Assembly: GCA_003952965.2 (NCBI GenBank)
Contig: CM025855.1
Location: 30,341,938-30,405,937, forward strand
Length of the DNA stretch: 64,000 nt
Direction: 5' to 3'
DNA from: Morella rubra
Taxonomy: Eukaryota; Streptophyta; Magnoliopsida; Fagales; Myricaceae
Under the pieces are notes generated by a model. The model was given only the letters and a program-made list of their open reading frames with translations, was not told where the DNA came from and did no database searches. The first letter of the stretch is position 1. Every line of letters starts with the position of its first letter. Made by a program: the position numbers and the translations under genes. This document shows, in pieces, positions 24,810 through 34,699 of the stretch.

Positions 24810-25297
24810 TTTCTCGTTACCCAAAGAAGAGAAATAGCTATCATATCATAGGTTTTTTTTTTTTTTTTTTTTTTGTGTTTTGGTTGGCGTCTTGCAAGAT
24901 TCGCACCGGGCTCCCTAATTGTTTTCAAGATAGATTTATATGTTTTGATTATTGACTCATTCTTCTTCATATTTCAGCTTGGTGGACCTTTGTCACTTCC
25001 TTGGGGGCTATATGTGCTAATATGTCAGGTATTCAAATGATGAGAATATTAGAGAAAAGTGCAAAAGCCAATGTGCATGTTTTTCAAGCTCAAAATCCCC
25101 TTCTAGTGGTGGTAATATTGTTGATGGTATAATTTCAGAGAAATCCGGAGAAACCATGCTTAAATGACGTGACAGATGTTGGAACATGGAGGAAAGCACT
25201 TGTGTTGATGTCTATTTTCCTCGTTGTCTTGACTCTTCTTCCTGTATGGGATGAGCTTGCGGAGGAGCTAGGTATTGGTCTTGTAACTACCTTTTAA
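16488..25297 (+). CDS. EGY2: EGY2-type chloroplast zinc metalloprotease (site-2 protease family)
   Basis: Complete gene of ten exons: 16488-16838, 17544-18008, 18162-18302, 19071-19172, 22333-22544, 22773-22823, 22903-22972, 24593-24661, 24978-25028 and 25139-25297. All introns are GT-AG and the frame is continuous for 556 aa, the length I recall for Arabidopsis EGY2. Residues 1 to ~70 are Ser/Arg-rich, as in a chloroplast transit peptide. GNLR is at 184-187. The zinc motif HEVGH (319-323) is split by the exon 3/4 junction. The second active-site motif NLLPVGCLDGG (450-460) supplies N, P and the metal-binding Asp 458. Several hydrophobic segments fit a polytopic thylakoid or envelope membrane protease. 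EGY proteins act in chloroplast development by intramembrane proteolysis; substrates cannot be told from sequence. Start: the ATG at 16488 gives a good transit peptide. Confidence 0.95.
19559..19958 (+). mobile_element. 5'-truncated LINE insertion in EGY2 intron 4, with target duplication
   Basis: The 14-bp sequence AGGTTATTTAACAT occurs at 19559-19572 and again at 19945-19958. Between them lies about 370 bp ending in a poly-A run (19933-19945) on the plus strand. It reads like the 3' end of a plant LINE, with IPACIWWS and CWADALLAGTFADFDDF-like text in mixed frames. A flanking duplication plus a 3' poly-A tail is the signature of target-primed reverse transcription. It sits in the 3.2-kb intron and leaves splice sites intact. 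Confidence 0.85.
22139..22161. repeat. (GT)n microsatellite in EGY2 intron 4
   Basis: About eleven GT units in the last part of intron 4, roughly 170 bases ahead of the exon 5 acceptor. It is not coding. Confidence 0.9.
23759..23930. repeat. 78-bp tandem direct repeat in EGY2 intron 7
   Basis: Two copies, 23759-23836 and 23853-23930, differ at about two positions; each contains AAAAACTCCAGCAACAACAA. A 16-bp spacer separates them (period 94). It lies in intron 7 (22973-24592), far from splice sites. Near-identity implies a recent slip or unequal exchange. Confidence 0.85.
24767..24874. repeat. Long A-run and T-run pair in EGY2 intron 8
   Basis: A run of roughly 40 A residues (about 24768-24807) is followed 44 bases later by about 22 T residues (about 24853-24874). 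The two can pair as a long A:T hairpin in the 316-base intron 8, about 100 bases ahead of the exon 9 acceptor. Such runs are prone to length error in sequencing, so their true lengths are uncertain. Confidence 0.8.
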
Positions 25298-26925
25298 TCC
25301 CTACTAGGCACACAACAATGCTAAAGTTTTGACTCAAATCCAAGTCGATTATCAAGTGATTACTGTAGTGAGTCATGTACAATTTGTATACAACTTTGTA
25401 ATTATCCTTTTCTTTCTCAAATTAATTTTTTTTTTTGTTGAATTTTCTCCATATTTATTTTCCTTGTGTTGGATATATGTTTAGAGAATGTTAATTTGAA
25501 AGAATTTTTTTTTTCCTCAATATAATAGATGCCTTTGTAAACCCTAATTAATTGAAATATTTGGGGATGTTGTGAAAATTGAGGATATTGGAGTTTTATT
25601 GGGTTTTGTGAGAAATTAGTGTAAAAGGTAAAATTTTATAAGAGTTAATTGAAAAAAATGAAGAGAAATAATTTGATGAATTTTTTATATTTATTATAAT
25701 AATAAAAAATTGGATGGAGAAAGAAATTATTTTATTGATTAAAATTTTTAATAAAAGGTTAGTTTGCAAACACGTAAGCCACATGGTTTATTATCTCTCA
25801 AATCACTAGAGGGCGAGGGCAATTTTATGGGTGTGAAATGACGGGCGACTATCACATTACTTCTATCCAGCAAATCAATAAATTTCATTGCAGAGCCAAA
25901 AACGGAAACAGAAAAATTATAAAAAAAATTTTCGGCTGACAGAAATAGAGCTATATAATTTAAAGAAAAATAAAACACCAAGGCGAATCTCCAAGACATG
26001 GAACATCAGACCTGACAAAGAATGCAAATATTCCGACAATATAAGACATCCCGAATAAGGAAAATACTAGATTTTAGTTCATCAATCATATTCTTTTAAC
26101 TAAGAATAAGATATTCGCTACTATGAATTGATCGTTTTTAGTTAATCATCAAATGTAACCATTCTTTTTTTATTAATCCAGCTTCCCCAAATAGAATTAT
26201 TTAATTATCTTAACTAACTACTTATCTTGTACCTTTAGGCATTGTTGGATTATGGTCCAGGTTTTGGGTTCATGATCAAGTACCGTTTCAACACCCTCCT
26301 GAGTGGCGTTTTTAAACCCAGATGTTTAAAGTGGCCAGTTTTTTTAAATGGGAGATTTGGCTTGGTTCACCCTAATCCTTCTTTAATGAACCCTACTCGT
26401 ACTCCGTGCGGTTCGTATATTGTCGGGCCATTAACTAGTTTTAAACTTGAACTACGATTGTCTAGCCACTCGTCGCTATAACTGAGCCTAACGCTGTCCA
26501 CAACCATCCTGATCACCATCTTCGTCAGTCCTAAATTTGGAGAGATACAAACATTACTGTCTTCAGTACACAGTACAAACACAAATATTCAGTTTAATGT
26601 ATGACCGCGATGATTAGCATAATACTCGTCGGGTAGAAGCTCTGACCCTTCTTTTCTGCTAGACTTGACCTCTCTCACTTCTCTCCTCCTTCTATATTGC
26701 GCACTTCAATTTCCTGTCAAAATTTATGCACGCACCAGAAACGACTTAAATTACTTCATGGAATTTCCCATACAATCCCCGCATATCTGCTTTACAATTG
26801 TCTCCATCTTTTGCCGTATCAACTTCCTCTGCTTGATCACGTATGCACTGGCGTACCCGTTCCGTCTTATTTAGTAATATTTCTGAAAAATCTATACCCC
26901 TCCTTAGCGAGGAACGGTACGCCGG
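25298..26925. other. EGY2 3' flank and intergenic DNA
   Basis: The EGY2 3' UTR probably ends within about 250 bases of the stop. Positions 25490-25750 are very AT-rich and MITE-like, but no inverted ends could be matched. Positions 26240-26930 have mixed-frame open stretches without recognisable domains. A short ATG frame at 26757 begins MEF like the P450 copies downstream, but its remainder does not match them. Confidence 0.4.
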
Positions 26926-26940
26926 GTGTACAAGATAATG

Positions 26941-28496
26941 CTGCATGACAAAGATCGTCTTCCGCTAGGCAAGCAGAGCTTGCCTTTAAGTGAGTACATA
27001 ACTCTTGAATATCTCTCTACGGCCAAAGAAGGCGTCCCAGAGAAGTTTGTAACAGATAGAAGGAACAAGTACAACCCCAAGGTGTTCCAGACATCATTTG
27101 CTGGGGAACCCATGACGATGTTATGCACACATGAGGGAAATAAACTCCTCTTCTCTAATGAGAACAAGCTTGTTCGATCGTACTGGCCTCGTAATTTTGT
27201 GAGAATATTTGCCAACTCTGAGAAGACAACCACGTCTGAGGAATCCATTCGATTGCAGAAAGTTATTTCCCCATTTCTAAAGCCAGATGCCCTACAAAGG
27301 TACGTAGGAATTATGGATGCAGCAACAAAACAACACTTACAGAGGTACTGGAATCATGGAGAAGTGAAAGTTCACCCACTAGCAAAGAACTACACGTTGA
27401 CATTAGCATGTCGCATATTCTTAGACGTTGAGGACCCGGAGATTATTGCTAGACTTGAGAAGCCGATTCCCAGATATCCAATGGGTTCGTTGCATTGCCT
27501 ATAAATCTACCAGGGACAATATATAGCCGCGCCGTGAGAGCATCCAAGCAATTGCGTAAAGATGTAGAACAAATTATTAAGCAAAGGAGGATCAGTGTTA
27601 ATTTGGAGAATAGGGAGCCTCCAAAACAAGACCTATTGTCACAGATGCTAATGGAGACGTACACAGACGGCCAGTTGATGGAGGATTCGGACATTGCCAA
27701 CAAGATATTTGGTTTAATAGTCGGTGCCTTTGACAATACAAGCACTACACTGGTTTCCATTATCAACTGCTTGGCAGAAATGCCTCAAGTGTATGATGGG
27801 GTTCTTAGAGGTAAGCGACCTTTATGTTAAAGTTCTCAAACTTATTTTCCTTGTCCAAAATTCTGGATAAACTTCAGTAGAAAGTGACCGTGTGTTTCCA
27901 TGATGTGTGAAGAGCAAATGGAGATTGCAAATTCAAAAGGAGCTGGCGAATTGTTGAGCTGGGGTGATATACGCAAAATGAGGTACTCGTGGAATGTGGC
28001 ATGTGAAGTATTGAGATTATTTCCGCCAGTCCCTGGTACTTTCAGAGTGGCCATAACAGACTTCATGTACGAAGGATTTCGCATTCCTGAGGGATTCAAG
28101 GTAATAAAATTTGATATATATATATATATATATCTATTTGCAATGACAGCTTAAAGTCTCATCTACAACTCCTAACCTCACAACACATGTGGGCAGTTAC
28201 ACTGGTATGCGTTTGCTACACACAAGAGTCCAGAGTACTTTTCCGACCCAGAAAAATTTGACCCCTCAAGATTTGAAGGAAGCGGACCAGTTCCTTTTTC
28301 ATACGTTCCCTTTGGAGGAGGACCTCGAATGTGCCCCGGGAAAGAGTACGCTCGACTGAAAATACTCATTTTCTTGCATAATTTCGTGACAAAGTTCAGG
28401 TGGGAGAAAGTGTTTCCTGAGGAGAAGATCGTATATGATCCACTTCTAAAACCAACGAAGGGACTTCATCTTCGCCTTTATCCTCTTAATCCATGA
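26941..28496 (+). pseudogene. CYP716-type cytochrome P450, copy 1 (pseudogene)
   Basis: Homology runs from about 26947 (DKDRLPLGK) to the stop at 28496. Exons are ~26941-27810, 27913-28100 and 28197-28496, with GT-AG introns. Conserved parts include VPEKFVTDRRNKYNPKVFQT, the I-helix region (VGAFDNTSTT), an EVLR K-helix motif, FDPSRFEG, and an intact haem-binding [13 protein letters not shown]716 enzymes are ER-anchored monooxygenases that commonly oxidise triterpenes such as beta-amyrin. This copy is broken. The membrane anchor is absent and the proline-rich hinge is scrambled (GKQSLPLSEYIT replaces the expected GSRGWPFIGET). A 1-nt deletion near 27468 also shifts frame, ending in PMGSLHCL. 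The last two exons are intact. Confidence 0.85.
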
Positions 28497-30210
28497 CCGG
28501 CTCGCAAAGGTCAAATATGTGATTTGGTATAATCTGTGTCTATTCAGGATTAACCAATTATATACATATAAATGTAAACTTGCTCATGACGTCTCTTTTT
28601 CTTTCAACGTGAATAAGTCTGTGGTGTTGGATCACGTGTATTGTTTGTTTGTCAAGCTGTATAGTAGCTGGTTCTTATTTGTAAACCAAAGACCAATTAA
28701 AATAAATATATTATATATATATAGAGAGAGAGAGACCAATTGTATACAATTCTACAGTCTGCTGGATTTCTCTAATTAATCTCATCTCATGTTTTCGGCC
28801 TTTATCTAAACATTGAAATGAGCAGAGAATGTTACCAAATATCACATTGTCATTTCTATCGGAATAATATATAAATATTCAGTTGACCAGAAATTAATCA
28901 TAAGATCAAATATGGTCAGTTGCAAGAAATTAAGCAGTTTTGTGTGCTAATAATGAGGAGCAAAATGTATACTTTTGATTCTAATTACATGCTTATGATG
29001 AAATCCCTATAGGTTTTACTCTCTTCAATGTGTTTGGCTCCTATTATTACCACCAGTTGAACACAGAGGTTAAGGGCCCGATTACTTGATGGGTCATGCT
29101 TCGCACAAAGTGGGCCTTTTTATTTTATTTTTAAAGGCGCAAATAATTCCATAACTCAGTCGCAAGACAAGACACGGTGCCAGAAATTTATCTTCGGAGT
29201 GGCTGAATATTTTAATTTTTAATTAATTATATATATATAGTAATAATAATTATATAAATATAATTTTTAAGATAATTTTTTTAACATATTTATTGACATA
29301 AGGACTGTGTCTGTAGTGATAAAAAGCCATAAATCATATAATAATATATATATAATATTATTTCTTTTTGAATTAGAGTTGAAATGGTTTAATGGTGATT
29401 TTAAGGATAAAAGAAATTATAGTAAATAATGAGAGGTTGAAGAGATAAAGATGAAACAAATTTATTTCGTAGTGTATCATTTTATCATATTATTTGTAAT
29501 TTTTGGAAAACTTAATTTAGATGTTATTCTTAATTCTGTACTTAATTGTGATTGGGTGTACAAACCGCCTTAGAGGTGTAGGCCGTGTATGTAATCTGAT
29601 ATTGGCTTAAAATATATATATATTAAATTACAGACACGTACACATTGCACCGGCCTCGTGATGAAGTCGCCAATTGGCATGGGGTACCTCAGGCTTCTCG
29701 ATGTAATAACTAATAAGTACGTTGACAGTTCATCCACTGAAAGCCTCAAAAGGTGTCACAACGGCTATATATATATATATAGCCACGATTGGTCAAAAGC
29801 TAGTATTATTTTCATATCTCTCCTTCTCTTCTCTCTATATATATATATATTTATATAGCTCCTTTTTTTTAGCATTATCTTCGTCATTTGGGGTTATTTA
29901 TTTTGCGGGACCCACGACCTATAATTAATTTTTACGAGACCTTGGCCGTTCAAATATAATGTCGAGGCAACGAGGACATGTGAAATAAGTTTGATTAATG
30001 CGCACTCTGAAGCCTGACGGGGTTGTTTTTTTCAAGTGGACCGAATATATAATCCCTACCTACCATCATCATCATGATCCCCCATCATCTTTTTTTACGT
30101 GGACCAAATATATCACACGCTGCTTTACTGTCACAATATAGCCAAATTGGTTGCCTAGGTAGATTGCCCAAATCCCAAGCTACAAAGGTGAAATAGTCTG
30201 TCATCTATTG
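28497..30210. other. Intergenic DNA between P450 copies 1 and 2
   Basis: The first ~660 bases (to about 29160) form a segmental duplicate of the region downstream of copy 3 (about 36530-37135), sharing GGGCCCGATTAC, ATGATGGGTCAT-like and AAAGTGGGCC landmarks. The rest is AT-rich with TATATA tracts (29228, 29348, 29766, 29838). A short (TA)n(GA)n repeat lies at 28712-28734. No gene is seen. Confidence 0.55.
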
Positions 30211-30214
30211 CTCC

Positions 30215-30780
30215 AGCTCAATCAGGCATCAATATATGCATCTACATTTTGATAATCAACATTTTTAGTGATGATGCTCAAAGCATAGGCAAGTTCTGGC
30301 GTAGCGTGTGCTAAATACATCAATCTTCCTACAAGTCTTTAGTATCTTTCTCTATCAACGGATTCCTGATTAGATTCAACACATAACTCCAAACCTTCTT
30401 TCAAAGGAGTATCAGCCGGTTGACATGTTGACATACCAGTTTCTTATAACAAATATAAAGGTATCTTCCTTTCTCAGATTGAGACACTTCGATTCCAAGA
30501 AAAAATTTCAAAAGACTGAGGACTTTCATTTCAAATTTTCTGAACAAGTAACTCTACAAATTCTTCATTTCTTCATGATCATATTCTGTGACCAGGCCGA
30601 ACCTAGCTCTGATACCGACTTGAAATCAGAGTTCAAGAGGAGTATTTTTATTCATCTTCTCAATGAATCTGTACAGATACATACAGTGATGGATCCGAAG
30701 TGCATGTAGATTCTGCAATCAAGCTATTGTTATCCTGCAATCAAGCTATACGTACGTCTAATATCTGTCTAATTAAGCGT
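30215..30780 (-). mobile_element. Ty1-copia remnant: RT end joined to primer-binding site and LTR
   Basis: On the minus strand, 30560-30215 encodes the end of a copia reverse transcriptase: FEMKVLSLLKFFLGIEVSQS, then after frameshifts ADTPLKEGLELCVESNQES-like and LMYLAHATPELAYALS text. At 30606-30617 the plus strand reads AGCTCTGATACC, the complement of the usual initiator-tRNA-Met primer site. In minus orientation the primer site should precede gag, yet RT follows within 50 bases, so gag, protease, integrase and most of RT were deleted. LTR-like sequence follows from about 30620. Confidence 0.7.
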
Positions 30781-31265
30781 ACTCTGATTGCCCTAGCAAG
30801 AGGATGGCAAAATCTGAGCGAGCATTAAACCCAAGAAAGGACGAACCCTTGACCAAGAAAGAGAAGCCCTGAAAAGAGAGCTCGTAGACCTTAGATCCGG
30901 AATTTACACAGCACTCCGAACCATGCTGTTGATAGTTAATTACAGGTGCTTTTAAATTAAGTTAACAAGTTACTTATCTAACGCCCAATAATTTATTATA
31001 GGCATATCGAATAGCAGTAGCACATGCCCAAATGATGTTGTCGAGACATATGGCTGTTGAATATTTTTAAGCCCTCGTGGGCTGTAAACAATGTCGACTT
31101 GGACTCTAGCCCTCTGATCAACTTGCAGTTTTTTAAATGGAGCCAATGAACTACTGGTCATCTTCTTTATCGTCACCCTCTTCACCTTCTTCTTTGCATT
31201 TGGAATTCAGAAACTGGTGAAAGACATCAAATACTTCAGTCGTCTCCCTACAGGCCAAATAAGTC
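30781..31265 (+). other. 5' flank of P450 copy 2
   Basis: Positions ~30940-31265 match the 5' flank of copy 3 (about 34450-34699), sharing TTTTTAAGCCC, AACAATGTCGACTTGG and GAAAGACATCAAATACTTC. The promoter side was therefore duplicated with the coding region. No clear TATA box was picked. Confidence 0.6.
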
Positions 31266-33356
31266 ATGGAATTCTTCATTTATTTACTACTTTCCGTTGT
31301 TACTCTGTACTTCCTTTCTTATATATTCAAATCCAGAACGGCTATCAGCAGTGATGATGCTGAAAAAGTTCGTCTTCCGCCAGGAAGCAGAGGCTGGCCC
31401 TTCATTGGTGAAACTCTCGAATATCTCTCTACGGCTAAAGAAGGCGTCCCAGAGAAGTTTGTGAAGACAGAAGGAAAAAGTACAACCCCAAGGTGTTCCA
31501 GACATCATTTGCTGGGGAACCCATGGCGATGTTATGCACACATGAGGGAAATAAACTCCTCTTCTCTAATGAGAACAAGCTTGTTCAATCGTACTGGCCT
31601 CGTAATTTTGATAGATTATTTGCCTACTCTGGGAAGACAACCACAGCAGAGGAATCCCTTAGATTGCAGAAAGCTATTTCAAAATTTCTAAAGCCAGATG
31701 CCCTCCAAAGGTACGTAGAATTATGGATGCAGCAACAAAACAACACTTGGAGAGGCATTGGAATCATGGTGAGGTGAAGGTTCACCCACTAGCAAAGAAC
31801 TACACGTTGACAATAGCATGTCGCATATTCTTAGACGTTGCGGACCCGGACATTATTGCCAAACTTGAGAAGCCGATGCAGCGGATATCCGATGGGTTCG
31901 TTGCATTGCCTATAAATCTACCAGGGACAATATATAGCCGCGCCCTCAGAGCATCCAAGCAATTGCGCAAAGATGTAGAGCAGATCATCAAGCAAAGGAG
32001 GATCAGTATTAATCTGGAGAATAGGGAGTCTCCAAAACAAGACCTATTGTCACAGATGCTAATGGATACGTACACAGACGGCCAGTTGATGGAGGATTCG
32101 GACATTGCCTACAAGATATTTGGTTTAATAGTCGCTGCCTTTGACAATACAAGCACTACACTGGTAACCATTATCAACTGCTTGGCAGAAATGCCTCAAG
32201 TGTATGATCGGGTTCTTAGAGGTAAGCTTTCCTAAACCTGACCTTTATGATAAATTTCTCAAACGTTTTTCGTTCCAAAATTCTCGATAAACTCGTTAGA
32301 AATAAAAGCAGCGGAAACAATAATAGAGATAGGATGGAACATATCTCTACTCATATTTGTCAATTGCACAACGCAACATTGTTTAAATCTAGATCTAGTC
32401 TTACCTGGAGATATGAGATCTGGAGATCTGCATCTAAGGGATCAAGATCTGGAGATATGCATGTAAAGGATCTTCTAGCCTATTTCTACCCTCAATTTGA
32501 ATTTAACTTTTAAATAATTTTCCCATAAAAAAATAATTTTGTATCTAATTAAAACTCCATTGCTAAAATCTTTATTGGAATATATAAATATATACCTATC
32601 CAATCTAATTAAAACTTTATAACATGTGATGTATTAAAATAATATCTTACACTTCAGTACAAAGTGACCATGTGATTCCTGATGTGTGAAGAGCAAATGG
32701 AGATTGCAAGTTCAAAAGGAGCTGGCGAATTGTTGAGCTGGGGTGATATACAAAAAATGAGGTACTCGTGGCATGTGGCATGTGAAGTATTGAGATTATT
32801 TCCGCCAGCCCCTGGTACTTTCAGAGTGGCCATAACAGACTTCATGTATGAAGGATTTCGCATTCCTAAGGGATTCAAGGTAATAAATTATGACAATTTA
32901 TAATTATATATAAATATAGTGCAATGACAGCATAAAATTCATAATTATATATTTTAGATTTGTAATATAATCATGGATCACTCATAATTGGTAGAAGTCT
33001 CATTTTCTCACATCTACAAAATCTAATCGCTTCGTATCATTTAAAACACGTGGACAGTTACACTGGAGTGCATTTGCTACACATAAGAGTCCACAGTACT
33101 TTTCCGATCCAGAAAAATTTGACCCCTCAAGATTTGAAGGAAGCGGACCAGTTCCTTTTTCCTACGTTCCCTTTGGAGGAGGACCTCGAATGTGCCCTGG
33201 GAAGGAGTATGCTCGACTGAAAGTACTCATTTTCTTGCATAACCTCGTGACAAAGTTCAGGTGGGAGAAAGTGTTTGTGAGGAGAAGATCATATATGATC
33301 CAATTCTAAAACCAACGAAGGGACTTCATCTTCGCCTTTATCCTCTTGATCCATGA
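31266..33356 (+). pseudogene. CYP716-type cytochrome P450, copy 2 (pseudogene)
   Basis: Exons are 31266-32221, 32692-32879 and 33058-33356. It has a proper start (MEFFIYLLLSVVTLYFLSYI), a hydrophobic ER anchor and the proline-rich hinge LPPGSRGWPFIGETLEY. The I-helix region reads VAAFDNTSTT, followed by EVLR and an intact [10 protein letters not shown] haem loop. Three single-base deletions break the frame: near 31465 (after VPEKFV), near 31712 (just before the MDAATKQ region) and near 33276 (ending [12 protein letters not shown]). Intron 1 is about 470 bases against about 100 in the other copies because of an insertion. Splice sites remain good, so a transcript is possible but not a full P450. 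Each frameshift would need checking against sequencing error. Confidence 0.87.
32293..32652. mobile_element. ~360-bp insertion in intron 1 of P450 copy 2
   Basis: Copies 1 and 3 read straight through this point (TGGATAAACTTCAGTAGAAA in copy 1), while copy 2 has about 360 extra bases between ATAAACT and TTCAGTACAAA. Inside is a local repeat, GGAGATATG / GGAGATCTGCAT / GGAGATATGCAT (32407-32461). Neither long inverted ends nor a clear target duplication was found, so the element type is unknown. Confidence 0.6.
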
Positions 33357-33565
33357 TCGACTCGCAAGGTCTAACATGTGATTTATGTAATTGTGCTATT
33401 TGGATTAATTATATATATATTATTATGTAAACTTGCTCTTGACGTCTCTTTTTCTTTCAACGAGAATAAGTCTATGGTGCTAATGGTGTATTGTTTGTTT
33501 GCCAAGCTATATATTAGCTCGTTCTTATTCGCCTTTATCCTCTTGATCCATGACCGGCTCGCAAG

Positions 33566-33595
33566 GTCTAATATATATATATATATATATATAAT

Positions 33596-33665
<70 letters not shown>
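33566..33665. repeat. (TA)n(GA)n compound microsatellite after P450 copy 2
   Basis: About 40 bases of TA repeats followed by roughly 29 GA units. Shorter versions of the same TA-then-GA block lie at the matching place after copy 1 (28712-28734) and copy 3 (36702-36758), so the repeat predates the tandem duplication and has since expanded here. Confidence 0.9.
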
Positions 33666-33668
<3 letters not shown>

Positions 33669-34699
33669 TTAGGAAATAGAACATTGTCAGTTTTATAGGA
33701 ATAATATGCAATTATTCATTTGAGGAGAAATTAATCATGAGATGAGATCAAATATGGTCAGTTACAATAAATTAAGTAGTTTTATGTGCTAATGAGGAGC
33801 AAAATGTACACTTAATTTGAATCTTATATGCTTATAATGAAATGCCTATAGGTGTTTTGTGAAATAATTTTTATATTAAGGCCTCAAAGTTTGCTTAGAC
33901 TCAAAATTCGTGTGGTAACTCTATTTTGTGAAAGAGCTCATGTAATTTTTTATTATATACAAGAGCATTTTTAAGTAAAAGAATCTACGGAATTGCGAAT
34001 AAGATATATGATATAAAAATTGCCATTTTAATGTCTACTCTACTCGGAGGATCTTTAATTTTTCTTCATTTGATTATATCCAATATGAAAGATACGAAGA
34101 GGACACATTTTAAACTATTAAATATATATATATACAAAAAAAAAAGAATGAAATTTTAAGGACCTCATCCTCAAATTATCCAAACAACGTCAGTAAATCT
34201 CAAAGGTGACAAAGGGACATAGGGTTATAAATTCTATTCTTTATATATATATATCTATTAAAAGTAGCAGCAGTAAGGCACTCGCGGAACGCGTGCGTAT
34301 TAATTATTCAGTAGTAATTTCGTGTAGTTTAAGCACAAAATTTCGGGTAGTTTACTTTAGTGATACTCGCGTAATGCATGACATAGTAATTAACTTATTT
34401 TGAGATCATGACTGGTGAATATTTCTCACCCTAAACAATTTTGGACATGACAGGTGCTTTTAAATAAAGTTTTAAGTTACTGTTTCAACACCCTATAATT
34501 TGTTTTAATATTTTTAAGCCCTTGTGGGCATTAAACAATGTCGACTTGGCCTCGGCCCTCTGAACTGCCAGTTTTTTTAAATGGATCCAATGACCTAATG
34601 GTCGTCGTCTTTATCGTCACCTTCTTCTTTAAACTTGAAATTCAGAAACTGGTGAAAGACATCAAATACTTCTATTGTCTCCTACACACCAAATAAGTC
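33666..34699. other. Intergenic DNA between P450 copies 2 and 3
   Basis: AT-rich. The start (33666-33860) matches the downstream flank of copy 1, and the end (34450-34699) matches the upstream flank of copy 2. The central part has no recognised element or gene. Confidence 0.5.

Noticed and set aside
26941-28496. P450 copy 1 as an intact gene using the open frames at 26926-27504 and 27495-27830
   Set aside because: The two frames overlap only because of a 1-nt deletion near 27468; the expected continuation lies in the other frame, and the membrane anchor is missing.
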